64,000 nt of DNA from Kalaharituber pfeilii (GCA_015179045.1 WHUZ01000059.1:62001-126000); one strand, 5' to 3'. Counted from the stretch's first letter, positions 10,621-24,012 are shown. The notes: generated by a model from the letters alone, not told the origin. Made by a program: numbers and translations.

Positions 10621-12611
10621 CCTGCGCCAACAGCCAATCAGAGAGCTCAAGCACCAGGGTCCGAACCGATAGGAATGCCGAAAGGAAGGAAGAACCTCCC
10701 CTCACTTCGGAACAGCAGAAGAGATGGATACGAAAACCGAGGGGGAGCTCGGCCCAGCCGCGAGGCGGGGCATGAGAACAGGGGAATTATAACCCCCTCG
10801 GCATCCTGAAAACCAGCGGACCGTCTACTACTGGGTATCGAGGCCCAGACCCTGGTGGAAGGCAATGTGAGATGTATTCTGGCCACCGCTCGGCGGGATG
10901 GGGGTGAGTCAGGGCCTAGGGAAACCTTATAGGTAAAGCACTCACGCCATCCAGAAAGTGCAAAGAGGCTAGTTAGACGGACACGCCACCCCTGGGGGCC
11001 TACATGGCGAGCGAAGTGGAGTTCCCACGGCCATCACTGGGTCTTTGGTTAGTCTTGGGTAGGACTGGCAGTTAGGACAGAACCGCGGCATCACCGCCAT
11101 CTGAAGCTGTTAGGGCCCGGGGCGAGACGTAGTAGCTGCATTGAGGGTCCCAGCACGTAAAGGGTTGTGAGGTTAGAGCCTGATAAGCTCCAATAGACTC
11201 TCCCCAGGCTTGACCCTTGTGTGGAACGGGAAGCTTTGCTAAATACAGAGCGAGCCGTGGCGTTGGACTTGTGGGGAGTCCAACGGTCCGAGAGGACGGA
11301 TGCTTACGTCGGTGCCAGCGGTCGGAGTGGCTTCATCCGAAGTCGCGGGCTTAGCGAAGGTGCTTAAGGTGCAAACGATGTGACAAGCCTATGGCAGGGA
11401 GAGTATCGTACTCACTTGGGTGGTGCCCTGAGTTGGTTCAAGTGAAACGACTGCCCTAACCTGCAACCTTCGTACAGTTGTAGGGCCTGTGGACAGCGCG
11501 AGTGGGGCAATCCCACAGTATGAAAATCGCGCAGGGGGGCCAGAAATGGTCACAAGGCCGTGCTAGCCTTACAGAGCCTAAAAAAAGCACAGTAAATACC
11601 AGTTGGCCTTTGGAAACTGGAAGACTCCCCCCTACATTGTAAATCCATCGCTCTGCACAAGAGATTAGTATCCGGTCTTGAGGAGGTTCAAAATACAATA
11701 GAGGAATATGGGTTGTCAGAGAGCCTATTAGGGGTTCTCCTGCAATGGATAGACTATGCAGCACTCTACACAAAAAGGGCCGGAACCTGCACGGAGTGCC
11801 TCTGAGAAAAGAAGTTAGAAAATGTCTAGAATTGGCTAGAGGCTGCGAATGGACATAGGAAAGATTGTGTGGATTCGTTGGTTTCGAAGAAAGGAAATTC
11901 TACTAAGGTAAGAACATCAAGTGATTCAGTGATTGTATATCCAGGTAATGAGGCGGACAGTCAAGCACCGCTGAGGCTCAGCCTGGGTGGAATGTTGCAC
12001 AATTCGTGAATGGGATAGGCCATCTATGTGTCTGTGTGTTGATTCGGGTTGCGGTCCTTCCTCGCTGTGACACGAAAAACCAGAGGAATCACGTTGATCT
12101 TCTATTTATTTGTGCTTTTGTTTTTAGTTGTGTTTGTATCCACCTACCTTATTAGAGATGGTCGTGGGACCCATGGTGTGTTATTTTGTGCGATAGTTTA
12201 TTTTCTTATATTTCCTTTGTATTCAATATTCATTGTATTCAATGATCCCAACACGTTCTTAGTTTGCAAAACAACGCTGCAGGAAAATATAATGGAGGGG
12301 TTTAAGGCAATACAGAGACTGGAATTATGGCTATTACAGCACCATCAGAACCTATTGTAGTTGAAACTATAACACGAACACTACTTTAACAAGACACATG
12401 CTCCTCAAGTATCAGTATACTTGGAGCGCTGCTATTTAGCAAAGGTTTAGTCGAAAAAGGTCTCAGGAGACTTTATTCATGCCTACATTACTTGTAGCAA
12501 GAGATTTTTGTAAACTTGCTGAAGCTTCTGGAGAGCTGCTAGGCACGAAATATTCTCAATTATACATATATATGTTTACTGTTACTGACTTCCTGTTAGA
12601 ACCACAAGAAC
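10621..12611. other. GC-rich unassigned region then decayed DNA
   Basis: From about 10650 to 11450 the DNA is GC-rich, without long frames, and dense in short complementary words (for example GGGGAATTATAACCCCCTC and TAGGGCCCGGGGC). It directly follows a LINE 5' UTR fragment. After about 11800 it becomes AT-rich. A 103-codon frame at 12049-12360 encodes a hydrophobic peptide but has no recognisable family. I cannot assign either part. Confidence 0.35.
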
Positions 12612-12626
12612 AACAAGGTAAACGAG

Positions 12627-12687
12627 CCCTGCCATGGCGAACAGCTGTAAGTGGGGTTACGTGAAATAAAAAAAAACAAAAAAAAAA
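12627..12687 (+). mobile_element. Tail-A LINE stub (61 bp)
   Basis: Tail-A head of about 42 bp plus an A-run interrupted by C. Perfect 15-bp duplications AACAAGGTAAACGAG lie at 12612-12626 and 12688-12702. Confidence 0.95.
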
Positions 12688-12702
12688 AACAAGGTAAACG
12701 AG

Positions 12703-13626
12703 TGGACAAAACACCTGCTGATACTTTGTGTGGAGGGTTGATGAATTTTGCTCACTTCGCCTCTAAGTGGCAAAAATATATGGTCTATATGCGGGATGAT
12801 TCACTCCGTGTGTCTGGACGAGTTGTGATAATTAAACCAATTTTATCCTGTGGCTATATAGAAGGCATGCATCAGAGGTTACGAATTCGACCAAGCTAAA
12901 ACATGACAGGCAATGATTGATAGGCTTGTCTCGCAGTTGGAAAATAGAGATTTGGCTGTGCAAGGTCTGTGATCTTTTCAACGACATGCATGCACAAGTT
13001 GACCATAGCTGACAACTGACCTGAATAGGATCAACAAGCCGAGCTGAACTTTGGCAGAAGCTAAATGAATCCAACAGAGTGTTTGTCGATCACAAATTTT
13101 CCTCCTTGTGAAGCTGCTGAGTCTCGCACAGTCTGCAGATTTCATCGGACTTTGCTTCAACCGAATTTCCGGCCAAAAGCAGATATGTATGTACATCCTG
13201 AGGACCTGATTCACGATTGTGTTGCACATCAATTCTCAAACCGCCCAAAGACTGTCAATTAGTCAGGTTCATCTATGGGAATTACCGCTTGTAAAGCATG
13301 TCATGGAGGTACAAACCAGAAAGAAGTTCAGGGTAATCCTGCTTAACCCATAGAAAGCAAAAATTCAGGTTTCTGAGGTGGTGGAGAACACCTAGGTTCT
13401 TATTCGACTTGAGCCAAGCCTGTATTTGGCGACTTCCTTCTGGAAACTTCTCCATAATTCTAACTGATTGGGAATCACAATTCTGTTTCCGCCTCCGTTG
13501 TAAGAGAGAATATTACATCGAATGTTTCAGATCGATCACACTTGAACAGGCGGGGCCTCTGTCCTAAAGAAGGTTACTGGTGGTGATAGACTAGCTATGG
13601 ACTGAGATTCATTATGGGTTCATGAT
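12703..13626. other. Gene-less stretch
   Basis: Short open frames on both strands, none with a recognisable family or codon pattern. I see no repeat or RNA gene here. Confidence 0.4.
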
Positions 13627-13639
13627 ATTAAGTATGGAT

Positions 13640-13732
13640 ATTACATGTAGCTAGGCGTAGACGTTGACTTCTTTCTCTTTCCGTTATAATACAACCCTCG
13701 CCATAGCCCATAGGGCGGACTGCGAGTATTGA

Positions 13733-13776
<44 letters not shown>
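13640..13776 (+). mobile_element. Tail-B LINE stub (137 bp, long poly(A))
   Basis: Contains a 3' UTR piece (ACATGTAGCTAG ... CTTTCCGTTATAATACA) then CGCCATAGCCCATAGGGCGG and a 39-base A-run. Perfect duplications ATTAAGTATGGAT lie at 13627-13639 and 13777-13789. The upstream piece resembles that of the stub at 52885, defining more of the family-B 3' UTR. Confidence 0.93.
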
Positions 13777-13779
<3 letters not shown>

Positions 13780-14219
13780 AAGTATGGATTCATGGCCACT
13801 ACGGAAGGAAAGTGGTCATTGGAGTCGTCTAATATGTTGGAAGAATTAACCACACTTAGCTCCTCTATTCTTAATGCGGTGCGACTGAAATTTCTAATTG
13901 AACACACAATTTAACTTCACTAGCAAGAAGAAGTTCGTAAGTAGAAACTCGAGGTTGATGACACTGCATCGGTTGCAGATAAATGCTTATAGATATATAC
14001 GTTTTGACGATGACATTTAGCTACTCAAGTACATGTCCAGGCCTCCGAATTCAGAGAAGCTATACATACATAATCTTCGCCCTCACCCAAGTTGGAAACC
14101 TCTCAACGTCGAACGAAAGAAGACAATTAGGGGGAGTGAGGCAGGCAGTTTCGGAGAAGAAGACAGTTGCTGGAAACAACGCACTCAAGCGCAAAAGTGC
14201 AATAGATAAAGTCGAGAAG

Positions 14220-14288
14220 GTTTTTTTTTTAAAAATATATATATATATATCCAGTAACGCCGCTTACCGCTACTCGCTATGGCAGGGC
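14220..14288 (-). mobile_element. Diverged tail-A stub
   Basis: Reads on the minus strand as GCCCTGCCATAGCGAGTAGC ending in an AT-repeat and A-run. Flanks AAGTCGAGAAG (14209-14219) and AAGGTCGAGAAG (14289-14300) look like a target duplication with one difference. Confidence 0.75.
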
Positions 14289-14300
14289 AAGGTCGAGAAG

Positions 14301-17300
14301 CTGATTGCACACAAAACAGAAAGCCGAGAAGGAATTGTAGTCGACAGGCACAACCTAGCTCTGGGATTTAAGCAATTCTGAAATAGATCACGCTCCTCTG
14401 AACGCTGATGAGCTTTTATTAGTTCTTTTACTGGTATACTATTGTCTATTCACTTGTATCAGGTTACAATGTCCTGCCCTATAGGCGTGACGCGATGGGT
14501 ATATCCTTTCACAGCTGAAATACGGATAAGGTTCTAGCTGTAGGACATTGGTAGGAATATATATGCTAACCGTATTTATATCAGAAGGTTGTCTCTTTAT
14601 ATCTATGCTTAATATTTATTATTTTCCTATACGCGTAAATAATATAGGAAATTGGCCGCACGCAGACGCCACTGTACTAGTGGGTAGATGCCCTAATCAA
14701 ATAAATTCGATCAAAATACCTCCTTCCTCTTTAATATTTGGCAATAAGCACGATGGATACATATGTCTGTCGAAGCTCTTGCATATTAGAAATAATAATT
14801 TGATGTTGACATGCTTATTTCGCAGGAGATAATCTGAAGCAAAATCGTGGGCGTATCAGCTGTCAAAACTACAGTTCTTCGCTAGTATGATATTGCAACA
14901 ATGCGGCGCTAAGTGGCACATTTTGCGACTCACATCGGAGCACAATGCAGTGTGAGAGCTTTAAGAGTAGTTGAAAAGTATCCTAGGCCTCCTGCCTTCG
15001 TCTTTTTAGTTCGTACATCAAGTAGCTAGGGACGTAACGAGCCAATGAGCAATGCGTCCATGCCCTGGCCCAATACGAGGATTACAAGAGACAAGGACGG
15101 GCTTGCTCAGGAACCCTAATGCTGGTCAAGTCTTCAACCTTGCTACCCTAATGCATATTGAGGTAGTTGCAGTTGCAGTAGCTGCAACTCATGCACGCAG
15201 CACGTGAAAAAAAAAACAGGGCAGCGAATAGCGGGCTTTAGATACTGACCCCGTAGAGGTAACGTGCCCCCTATACATTTGCAGACAGCAGAATTTCTGC
15301 AATGTGGTCTTTACTTTTAGGTGCTTCAGATGGAAGCAGCGGGGTTGGGGGCATTGTGGTGCAACTAGGAATGCAAGAGTTTTGAAGCTGTCAGCTGCGT
15401 TAAAAATTAAGAAGAGGTAAGAAGCTTAAGGAATATTAATCCCGCGATAGCTAGGAGAAAAATTATTCAACACTGTTTATAACAGACTACAAATACTCTG
15501 AGGCAAGGTAGCTTTGGAAAAGAAACTCTGGGGCCTTGGTACAGGAAAGAAAGAGTAAACAGCATATTGGAAAATGAGTACCGCATTGGAAAGGGCAACC
15601 AAAACCCACAGCTCTTGCAATTGAAACTTTTAATACTTCTCACCAATATCGCCAGTTTTCCATCAGTCAAGTGCCGCATGGTTACTTCTTACCCCGCATT
15701 AACCTCACCAGAACAGAGTCCCTAAAGTATACACCGAAACATCAACATAAAAAAAAAAGCCGCAAAAACCAGTAAACGAACCGTTATATTGTTGTACTTA
15801 CAGCAGCATGTGTAGCTAGAAACGAATTGCGCAATTGTCAAAATCTTGATGCACCTACCTTATATCACGCGTCACGTGTTCCTTCCTGGTCCGGGATCGG
15901 CCCTCCGAAATCTCCGGCTGGGCTGACGCCCCACTAATAACAATATATTTCTCTATCTTCACCGCTGCACATATTGCTAGCCATCCTTCTGCAGCGCGAA
16001 ATCCCAGCATAGCAAGTTGGGTCTTATCAACGATGTCGTCGATATGATAGGGCATCGCATCTTCGGTTTAAAGAACAACCCCCTGCGGAATTCTCCACCC
16101 ACCTAGGAAGTGTATCTCACAGGGAAGCAACGAAAAAAAAAAAAAAAAAATCTTTTTAACATGTGAATATTGGACTTTCTCCACGCTAAAGCTTCACTCC
16201 CAGTCTACTTTGCTCTAACGGCCCGCTACGGCACGGCTACTACCCTCACAAAGTGGCAACAACATGTGGAGTTCACTTGGTAGCATCGGCGGAGCAAGAA
16301 AACCACGCCACGTGCGTAGTCCAGTATACAAAGTGCTGTAGCCTACGTATACGCGTACAGTGTAGGGAAACATTCAATATTTTCGCAGGAAGCAACGTAT
16401 ACTACTCTAGCACTTGCCGGTGTTGTCTAACTGGAGTACTCTAAGAGTAGAGTAAACGTAAACGTCGTTGCCAGGGAGTGCTGGATTTTTGTAGCGATAG
16501 ATACCTGTTTGTTACCAGTCATCACATGTCGTACTCAGAGGCGTCCTAGATGCTGTGCTATGCGATTTTCATATCATATCGTTATCGCACCTCCCTAGTT
16601 GCCTAAATCGAGTCGGGACATGCCGGGAGGGAATAACATCGGTCGAACACAGGAAACCAGAACTGAAGTACTTCGACCACAAAAGAATCTTGTAAAAACG
16701 GTGTTCTCGCGCCAGAATGAAAAAAACGCGGCAATTGCATGCATAAAAAAAAAAAACAAATAAACAAAATGTTCACCTAGAAAAGCATAAGGCGTCGCGC
16801 GCGTCGTCGACAGCCTACCACGTACATACCTCTAAGATCACTAGATCTCTCACCGTACGGTGCTCTAAACGACCAATGACATGCACGTTAATGGGATTCC
16901 TCCTCCTTCCCAAAACAATAAATATAAAAAGCAAAAAAGACTAGAAAACAACTGTTCAGTTGATTCGTTATGTTTGAATGGACCCCCACCAGCCAACTTT
17001 CATTCTTACACATATTGTCACACAAACAAGATGCCTGGCTGGGCTGTTCACCTCGGTCAAGTCCGATACCGTAGGACGGGGACAGGACAGGGTACCCACG
17101 TGTCCGGATGAACGATCCCCGAACCAAAACAAACCATGTTTACAAAGTTTAAAGTATCCACTCGCTCGTTCACTAGTCATCCGTTCCAGACTGACCCACC
17201 AGTAATCAAATTAAACGTTTTCCGCGCCGATATCGATGTTGTGTTATATATATTCCCAATTTTGCATCTATAAACTAAAGTCTGCATGGCCATACGCACA

Positions 17301-17446
17301 AAAAAATCCTAACGTACAGAAACGTATACATACCTACAGGTTAGTACCTCCTTTAAGTACTTAACATACATTCCATGCTTATACATCGCTATGCGTAACA
17401 CCGACATTGTCTGAGAGGAAAATACTGTAAAACAGAACTCAGAAAC

Positions 17447-17486
<40 letters not shown>

Positions 17487-18735
17487 GATTAAATAATCAG
17501 GAACAAAACGCAATCTCATGACTATATATTTATGTGTGACATGCATATGCTATATGCTCTATATGTTGGGGGGACAATGTTCCCCTCTCATCTCCCTCTC
17601 AAGCAAAAGCGGAAGCTAAGGTTTCCCTCCATGCTAAAAAATTGTCAAAAAACAAAAAAAAAAAACAAGAAAGCCCGTGCCGTGATGTATGAGTGATTGA
17701 AGTTGTAAGACAGTATATATCATAGTATGATAGTAGTGTATGTATGGTAACAGAAAATAAAAGCGAGTAAGCACGCGCGCGATAGGTAAACGATAGCTGG
17801 GTAGCTGGCAGACTGAGTCCAATGATATTGATCGATTGACGGGCTGATTGAAGTGCGGGATGAACAGCTGCGAAGGATCGGTATAGCCCAATCAGGTTAT
17901 CGCGATCGATGGGTGAGGAGACATCGGCGTCAATCACATTGACATGACTGGCATGCAACACCATCGTGCTCCGCAACATCCCAACGGACTTCGACCCCGA
18001 TAATGTTGGTGGTGACGATGGATGGATGGAATGGATAGCATTCCCTGGAACCAAATCCCACCAATGCCCCCTCTACCACATATCCATCCGGGTCCACTTC
18101 CAACGAAAATCAAAATCAGAATAAAAAATCCCCCCCCTAAAAAAAAAACAAAAAAAACAAAAAACGATAGCAAGTACATAACCCAATAATCCCGCGGTAT
18201 ACAATTCAGGAAAAAAAAAGGAAGACGTTTCTCAGCTGAGACCTCAAGGAAAGGAACTGTCCAATAAAACCAGGCAAGTAAAACATAAACCCGAGACCAA
18301 TATGATGTGATGAGGAATATCAATCAAGCGGAGAAACAAAGAAAACATAGCAAAACAGTCAGAACCTGAATATGAAAACAAAAAAGGGAGATACTCTCCA
18401 GATCTAGAGAAATGAAGATAGTAAATAATAGCACAGCCAGACCTGCACCGGAGCCTTTCATTTCTCAAACCTGGCTTGTAATAATTCCATACAGGCTCCA
18501 TGGCCATCCCATACCGGACCATACCTCCATTTCATACCATACCATGCCTTACCATACCTTAACATACCTTGCCATACAATCATAAGCTCATCCAAGAACA
18601 TAAGGAAGAGAGAGAGAAAAAAACAAAAAGAATGTAAAGCAAAACAAATCCGGAAAATCCAGGTGCAGAACGTGCCATAAAATGTAGCATGGTTGTCAAA
18701 AATCAACTCCTACCCAAGACCCAAGACCAGACCCA
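14301..18735. other. Long gene-less stretch
   Basis: No frame here has a recognisable family. Notable items are a pure A-run of about 37 bases ending near 17485 without any tail-A or tail-B head, and imperfect CCATACC/TTACCATA repeats at about 18510-18585. The last kilobase is probably 3' UTR and downstream DNA of the large minus-strand gene. Confidence 0.4.
18510..18585. repeat. Imperfect CCATACC microsatellite
   Basis: Words CCATACC, CATACCATACCATGCC and TTACCATACC recur about ten times with slippage-like variation downstream of the large minus-strand gene. Confidence 0.6.
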
Positions 18736-21700
18736 TCAACACGACTCCGGAAGAAATATCCAGCAGGCACATTCTGGACCACAGAGACATAGATAATTCT
18801 CCTTGAACCCACACTCGTGATGCTCGTGCAGTAGATAAAGATAGAAGCGCAGCGGTACTATTATTGTGGCAATAAACATTCCCAGCGTAAATGCCCGAAA
18901 CAGCCATTTCTGGAGGGGCGGATAATACACAAGGTAGGTAGACTGATGGGGCTGCACCATCGTCAGGGACAGCGGTGCAGCCTCTTTGGTTTCACCATTT
19001 GCAATTGGGGTTGCTGCAACATCGCTTGTAGAGGTGGTGCCTCCAATTAGTTTAGCGCCAGTGACTATGGATGGGGACCTGTCAGTGTGTTTGCCCTTCA
19101 GAGCCGTGGCGAGAACTTCTTCGTCAGTGCTAGGCTCCTGGCTCTCTTCACTTCCAGGCTCCTCAACTTTTGAAATTTCAGAAATCTTTCGAGTTTTGGA
19201 AGTTCTGGAACGCTTCCTCACGGCTGTCTCCGCGACTAACGAAGGGATTTTCTCGGCCAAGAACTGAAGTACTTCTGCTTTAAACTCAGCAGACAGTGCG
19301 GCTCCTTGCAAATGCGTAGGCAGAATCGCCTCGAGAGCAGGATGGGAAACCGTTTGAGTGCTACTTGAGGGAATTGCATGCTCGGGTGCAGCGGATGGTG
19401 GTGTTGGCGGAGGACTGGGAAGATCAGTTTGCGTTGCGCTGGAGGTAAGAACAACATGGCGTTTAGCGTCGCTCTTCATATCTTCATCGTGCTTGTTCTC
19501 ATCCTTCACTACCTCATCCTCTTCCGTTTCTTCGTCTGCTTCTGTGGACTCAAGAATTTGAGAAGTAATAGGGGAGTCAAGCAGCACTGAACCAGCCACC
19601 TTTGTGCCAACAAGTCCGACGCTTTCACTCATTTCGTCTTCTTCATCCCGTTCCTGCATTTCCACGACATCTTGCTCCGATTCTTTTGGCAATGGAACTA
19701 GTCGCGGAGAGAGGTAACTCTCCAATCTCGAGTCCTCCATTTTCTCAAGTAACTGGTCCAAGCTTTCCACCCTCATTTCTCGCCCTGATTTTTTAGGGGA
19801 GGTGGGGAGTTTGGAGGGGCTGAAAGGCAGTGCCTCCGCTAGCACAGGAGAGACGACGGGAGTTCGAGCGATTTGCTGCTCCGTTTCCTTATCCCGTTTC
19901 TCCATCTGTTCCTCTTTCACCTCTTCCTCCTCCTCCTCTTGATCCATCTCTTGTTCTTCTAGCCCTGAAGTCGTACTGGCTACACGATCGGCAGCTCTCC
20001 TGACCACTGCTTCTGCTTGTTCTCTTACCAACTCTACCTCTTTGGTAACTCGCTCCATCTTTTCTTGCTGCTCCTTGAGTTGTTGCTCAGTGGTACTGCC
20101 AATAGTAACGGCCCCAGGTGCAATGTTGGTTATGCCCGTAGCCTTCCGATTGTTGTCAGATTGCTCCTCATCGGTTGTCCACCCGCTTGAAACATTGCTG
20201 ACAACGGACTCAAAGCTTCTTCTCTTGTCCGCCACAGAGCTCTCCTCATTCTTCAGTTCCCATTGCTCAAGCTCAGTCGTCACCTCTGGCTGTTCGCTTT
20301 CCACTGTTGAGAAATTAGGGGGTGTTACGGGGGACAATACTGGTGATGTAACCGGAGCCGTCATAGTAGATGTGAGGGGGTTTATGCTTGGCGATGTGAT
20401 CGCTGGAGAAGTTGGCAAAGGAATCTCCTCTGGCCCTGGAATAGCTTCAATTGAAGATGGAGCTTCATCCTCAGGTTCCTTTGGCGTAACAGCAGGCTTA
20501 TCAATGGTTTTCGCCTCTGCAGGCGACTCAGTATCAACTTTCGCCTTCTCTTTACCCTTATTAGGAATCCTGCTAGCATTGCGATTTGGTCCCCTTTCCG
20601 AATCTTCGTCGTCACTGTCCAATGACATTCCAGCCAGGGTTGGCAAGCTGTTACTCCTAGGTCTAGTCACGAACCCCGTCCCTGAAGCGTCGATGCCCAC
20701 CCTCGCCTCAGCTAGGGCACCAGAAGCTTTCCTCACTCTTTGCAGGCGTGGTCGGATAGTGGCATTTCCATCGTTCGCCAGGTTTCCATATTTCATTGCT
20801 TTGGATCGACTGGTAGGGGAGTGCAAGATTGGGCGCGGGAGTTGGGTCGCAGCAGGCGATTGTGAGCCGGATTTAGTTGGACTGCCGCTTGCGCTTGTGC
20901 CAGCGGATAAGATGGTGCTCAGGCCGGCAGATGGAGCGTATTTGCTGACAGGTAGAGGGATCATGCTTGGCCCTTCTCCAAAATTCATCATCTTCGATTT
21001 GCGTTTCGGGCTTCGTATCCCTATCGACTCGTCTTCGCTATCCATCTCTACAAGATTTTTCACGGGGTAAAAACCGAGGCCAGGAGTGCTCCTGTTAAGA
21101 TCCTCTTTGCTTGCCCTCATTAGTAAGGGGCTTTTCTCTTCTCTAGCAACCATCTTCGGTCTCTGCGGAGCATCTTGATTACTTTGGAGCGATTCTGCGC
21201 TGGCACGACTTCGAAGGTCAATGTCCCGCGTCCTCATTGATTCAATGGAACTATTGCTAGGTAGAATGAGCTCGCCGGCTTGGCCCAACTCTTCGGCAGA
21301 GATTGTAGCATGCAACCTATGCCCACTATCACTGCGCCGGCTGAGCCAGCGCCGTATCTTTTCACGCTTTGAGGATCCTTTCTTAGTCGTATCTTCCTTG
21401 TGCTTCTTGTCAGTCGTTTGTGGCGTCGGACTAGTGGAGTGAGCTGATCCCGGCGAAGGTGTGAAGCGCCCCAAGAGTGACTGTTGAAGGTCCATGAAAC
21501 TTGGCTTTGACGACACACGGTGTTCGTTATTTGGTGGTGTGGCATGGGACACCGTATTGCCTTTTGTTTGTTGGGCGTTGATTGAAGACGCGGGGGTGCT
21601 GGGCGCGGTGCTTTGACCCACGGAAGAGACTTTCGTGCTTCCGGAGGAAGTGGAAACGCCTGTTGCTGGAGGTGTAACTGGAGTGGTAAGGTCATGATCC

Positions 21701-22688
21701 TTCTCCTTATCTTTGTCTTTATTGAAAAGACCGGACAGCGGTCGGCTTAATCGGCCCATGGGTTTAGAGCTGGCTGGTTGCTGCTGGTATTGAGGGAAGA
21801 TTGGTACCGGTATTCCGTCCTTCTACAATCGAAGCATGTCAGTACATGTCGAGCGACATTGGAATAGAAAAGGGTAGGGCATACTCCAGGTTTATATGCG
21901 ATATATTGCTCAATGGGGATATTTCCCTCTGGGGTCATAACAATCTTTGCTAGCTCAGCTTGAGAGTATGGCGAAGTATAATTGGACCCGTATCGGGGTT
22001 TAGCAACACGTTTTGACACACTCTATCTCGAATTACCTTGTGTAAGTAAACAGACTTCCAGAAGGCATGACGACACGACACTGTCTGTCCACACAGGGCA
22101 CAAAAAGTAGGTACCCCTTCCGACAGGCAACAGTGGTGGGAAAAGTATGGGGAAATGGCACCCAAAGATAAGTCTGAATAAATGAATAAATGAATAAAAA
22201 TAATGAAAAACAGCCAAAGAGAAATTGCCGGCATAAAAATAAACACCGCTATGGATGTTGTGTGCAGAAAGTAAAAAGGGGTGGCAGGTCTATGCATTGC
22301 GTGCGTACGAAGCTGCACAGCAAACGAAGATGGAATGGATGAGAGCGATGATAGACGGGAGGCGACTGGGCCAAAGTGGAAACCATGAACCCGAGGCTAA
22401 CACGAGCACATGGGGGGGGGGGGAGGGGGGTGGAGAGGAAGCAGTGGGAGCACCCCCGACGCGGGAGGACCAATGCGCGGAGCGCGATCCAGCTCTGGAG
22501 GCCACCCAGTCCATGCAGCTGAAGCAGCTAGCCATCTGGGCTAGCATGGAGGCAGGTTGCTGGGCTGGGCTGAGCTGGGCTCGCAGCCACGAAAACCGCC
22601 GCGCCGGCGCTGACCATACAGATCGCGCGCGGCGGGCGGGGAAAACAGGGAATGAAACACGCGCAGGAAGGCCCAGAGAGACGTTAGG

Positions 22689-22722
<34 letters not shown>

Positions 22723-24012
22723 TAAAAAAGGTAAACGCACAAGTGAGGGGTAAGAGGATAAAATAATAAAACGAAACAGCGCACTCACTCGTTGCCCTTC
22801 CTTGCGACTGCGTATCGTTCCCTCCCACTCGCCTCCATCGTTCACCGAGTTTGGACTCAGCGAACCTTCCCGACCATACGGATCTGGGGTCCCAGACCGG
22901 CTATACGAGGATTCCGAACTCATCCCCGCGCTCGATGTTGGTCTTGCCGGTATGTGAGAGCTCGGATCCGCCGCCGCTCCACGGCTCATGTGGGGACCTG
23001 CATCTGATCGTGTCTGCGCATGTCCCACGCTTGCTACACGGATCGGTCGTTTTGGAGGGGTAGACTGGTAGGATGTGTTTGAAGTTACGCTGCTAGGCAT
23101 CCCGCTGAGCCTTCCTTTGCTGTATTTACTATTTTCTGAAACAGTCCTCCGTAGCCCTGGAACAGGGCCTATCGGCTTAGGCTGCGCGCGATAATACCAG
23201 TCGCCTTCAGTATGGCTCGCCAAATATCGAAGCTGTCTCCTGCTTAAATCACCACGTAATTCCTCCTCCTCTTGCTCAGGGATAGTAGGGAAATAGGTTC
23301 CGGCGTAAAATTCTCCTCCTGCTCCTTCCTTAAGAATCGCACTTGCCGGCGATGGTCCGGCAGGGGCTAATCCAGTTGATAATGGTGTTCCTGATGTCGC
23401 TTGTGCGCCTGGAGTTGTAGTCGTTCCTCCACCACGATTAAGGCTTGCTGGACTGCTCTGAACAGAGCAGAGACTTCGTACGGAGATCTGATCAAATGAT
23501 GAACCCCGCTCGATGTAGTCCTTCTTCGCCGGGCTGGCAACTTCCTTTAAGGTCGGTAGAAAAAACTCGCTTGGTCCAGAAGAAACTACCTTGAAAAGCT
23601 CTGGTCGTGGCGATAAACGATTATGGACCTGGAAAAATGAAGTTGAGGTTGTGCTGCTGGTTGTGCTACTGGTGAACGACGAGCCCCTAGTAGATGGGCG
23701 GGGGGGTGACGCTGATGGCAGTAAAAGCGGCGCGAAATTGATCGGGGTTTTAGGCCTCGCTGGCGCGAGCACAGGCGAAGCTGGCGACGGGGAAGAGGGG
23801 AGCGAGATTGAACGCGCTTTGTTTTTTCGCGGGCGTGGAACCAGTGTCGGTAGCGGCGGGGAGCGTGGCGGAGGTGGTGGTGATGGTGCTCGAAGGGTGA
23901 GTGGAAGAGAAGAGCGGATATCGAGGTAGGAATCCAGGGTGGATAGTTTGACCGGGGTCTTTTGGGGAGTGTGATTGTTTGCACGGTTGTGCTTCGCTAC
24001 AAAACTTGTGCG
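18736..24012 (-). CDS. Large low-complexity protein with C-terminal TM
   Basis: I do not recognise this protein. Three exons join in frame: 24012-22789, 22022-21885 and 21822-18736 (GT-AG introns of 766 and 62 bp), giving about 1,480 residues. The frame opens directly at a CTCTAG acceptor at 24013, and no ATG is in frame, so at least one 5' exon is missing from this model. The protein is Ser/Pro/Thr-rich. The short middle exon and the next splice encode a compact, possibly conserved segment (TPEGNIPIEQYIAYKPG then KDGIPVPIFP). An acidic coiled-coil-like stretch lies around 19.9-20.1 kb (EQLKEQQEKMERVTKEVELV). The C-terminus has a hydrophobic segment (FTLGMFIATIIVPLRFYLYL) followed by a Cys-rich tail (CGF, CLCGPECAC). 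A tail-anchored or ER/nuclear-membrane location is an inference. Long intron 1 holds a G-run and a 32-base A-run. Confidence 0.72.
22402..22432. other. G-run, possible quadruplex
   Basis: Twelve consecutive G, then A, seven G, T and GG within the first modelled intron of the large minus-strand gene. On the transcribed RNA this is a C-run; on the + strand DNA it could form a G-quadruplex. Confidence 0.5.

Noticed and set aside
12049..12360. Hydrophobic 103-codon frame
   Set aside because: AT-rich context makes hydrophobic codons likely by chance; no start context, intron or family support.
17448..17485. Long A-run as a retro-insertion
   Set aside because: No tail head and no flanking duplication could be found, so it may be a simple homopolymer.
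20042..21070. 342-codon plus-strand frame
   Set aside because: It is antisense to the large minus-strand exon and mirrors its Ser/Pro-rich codons.
22688..22720. 32-base A-run in the large gene's intron as a stub
   Set aside because: The preceding DNA does not match either tail and there is no direct repeat.
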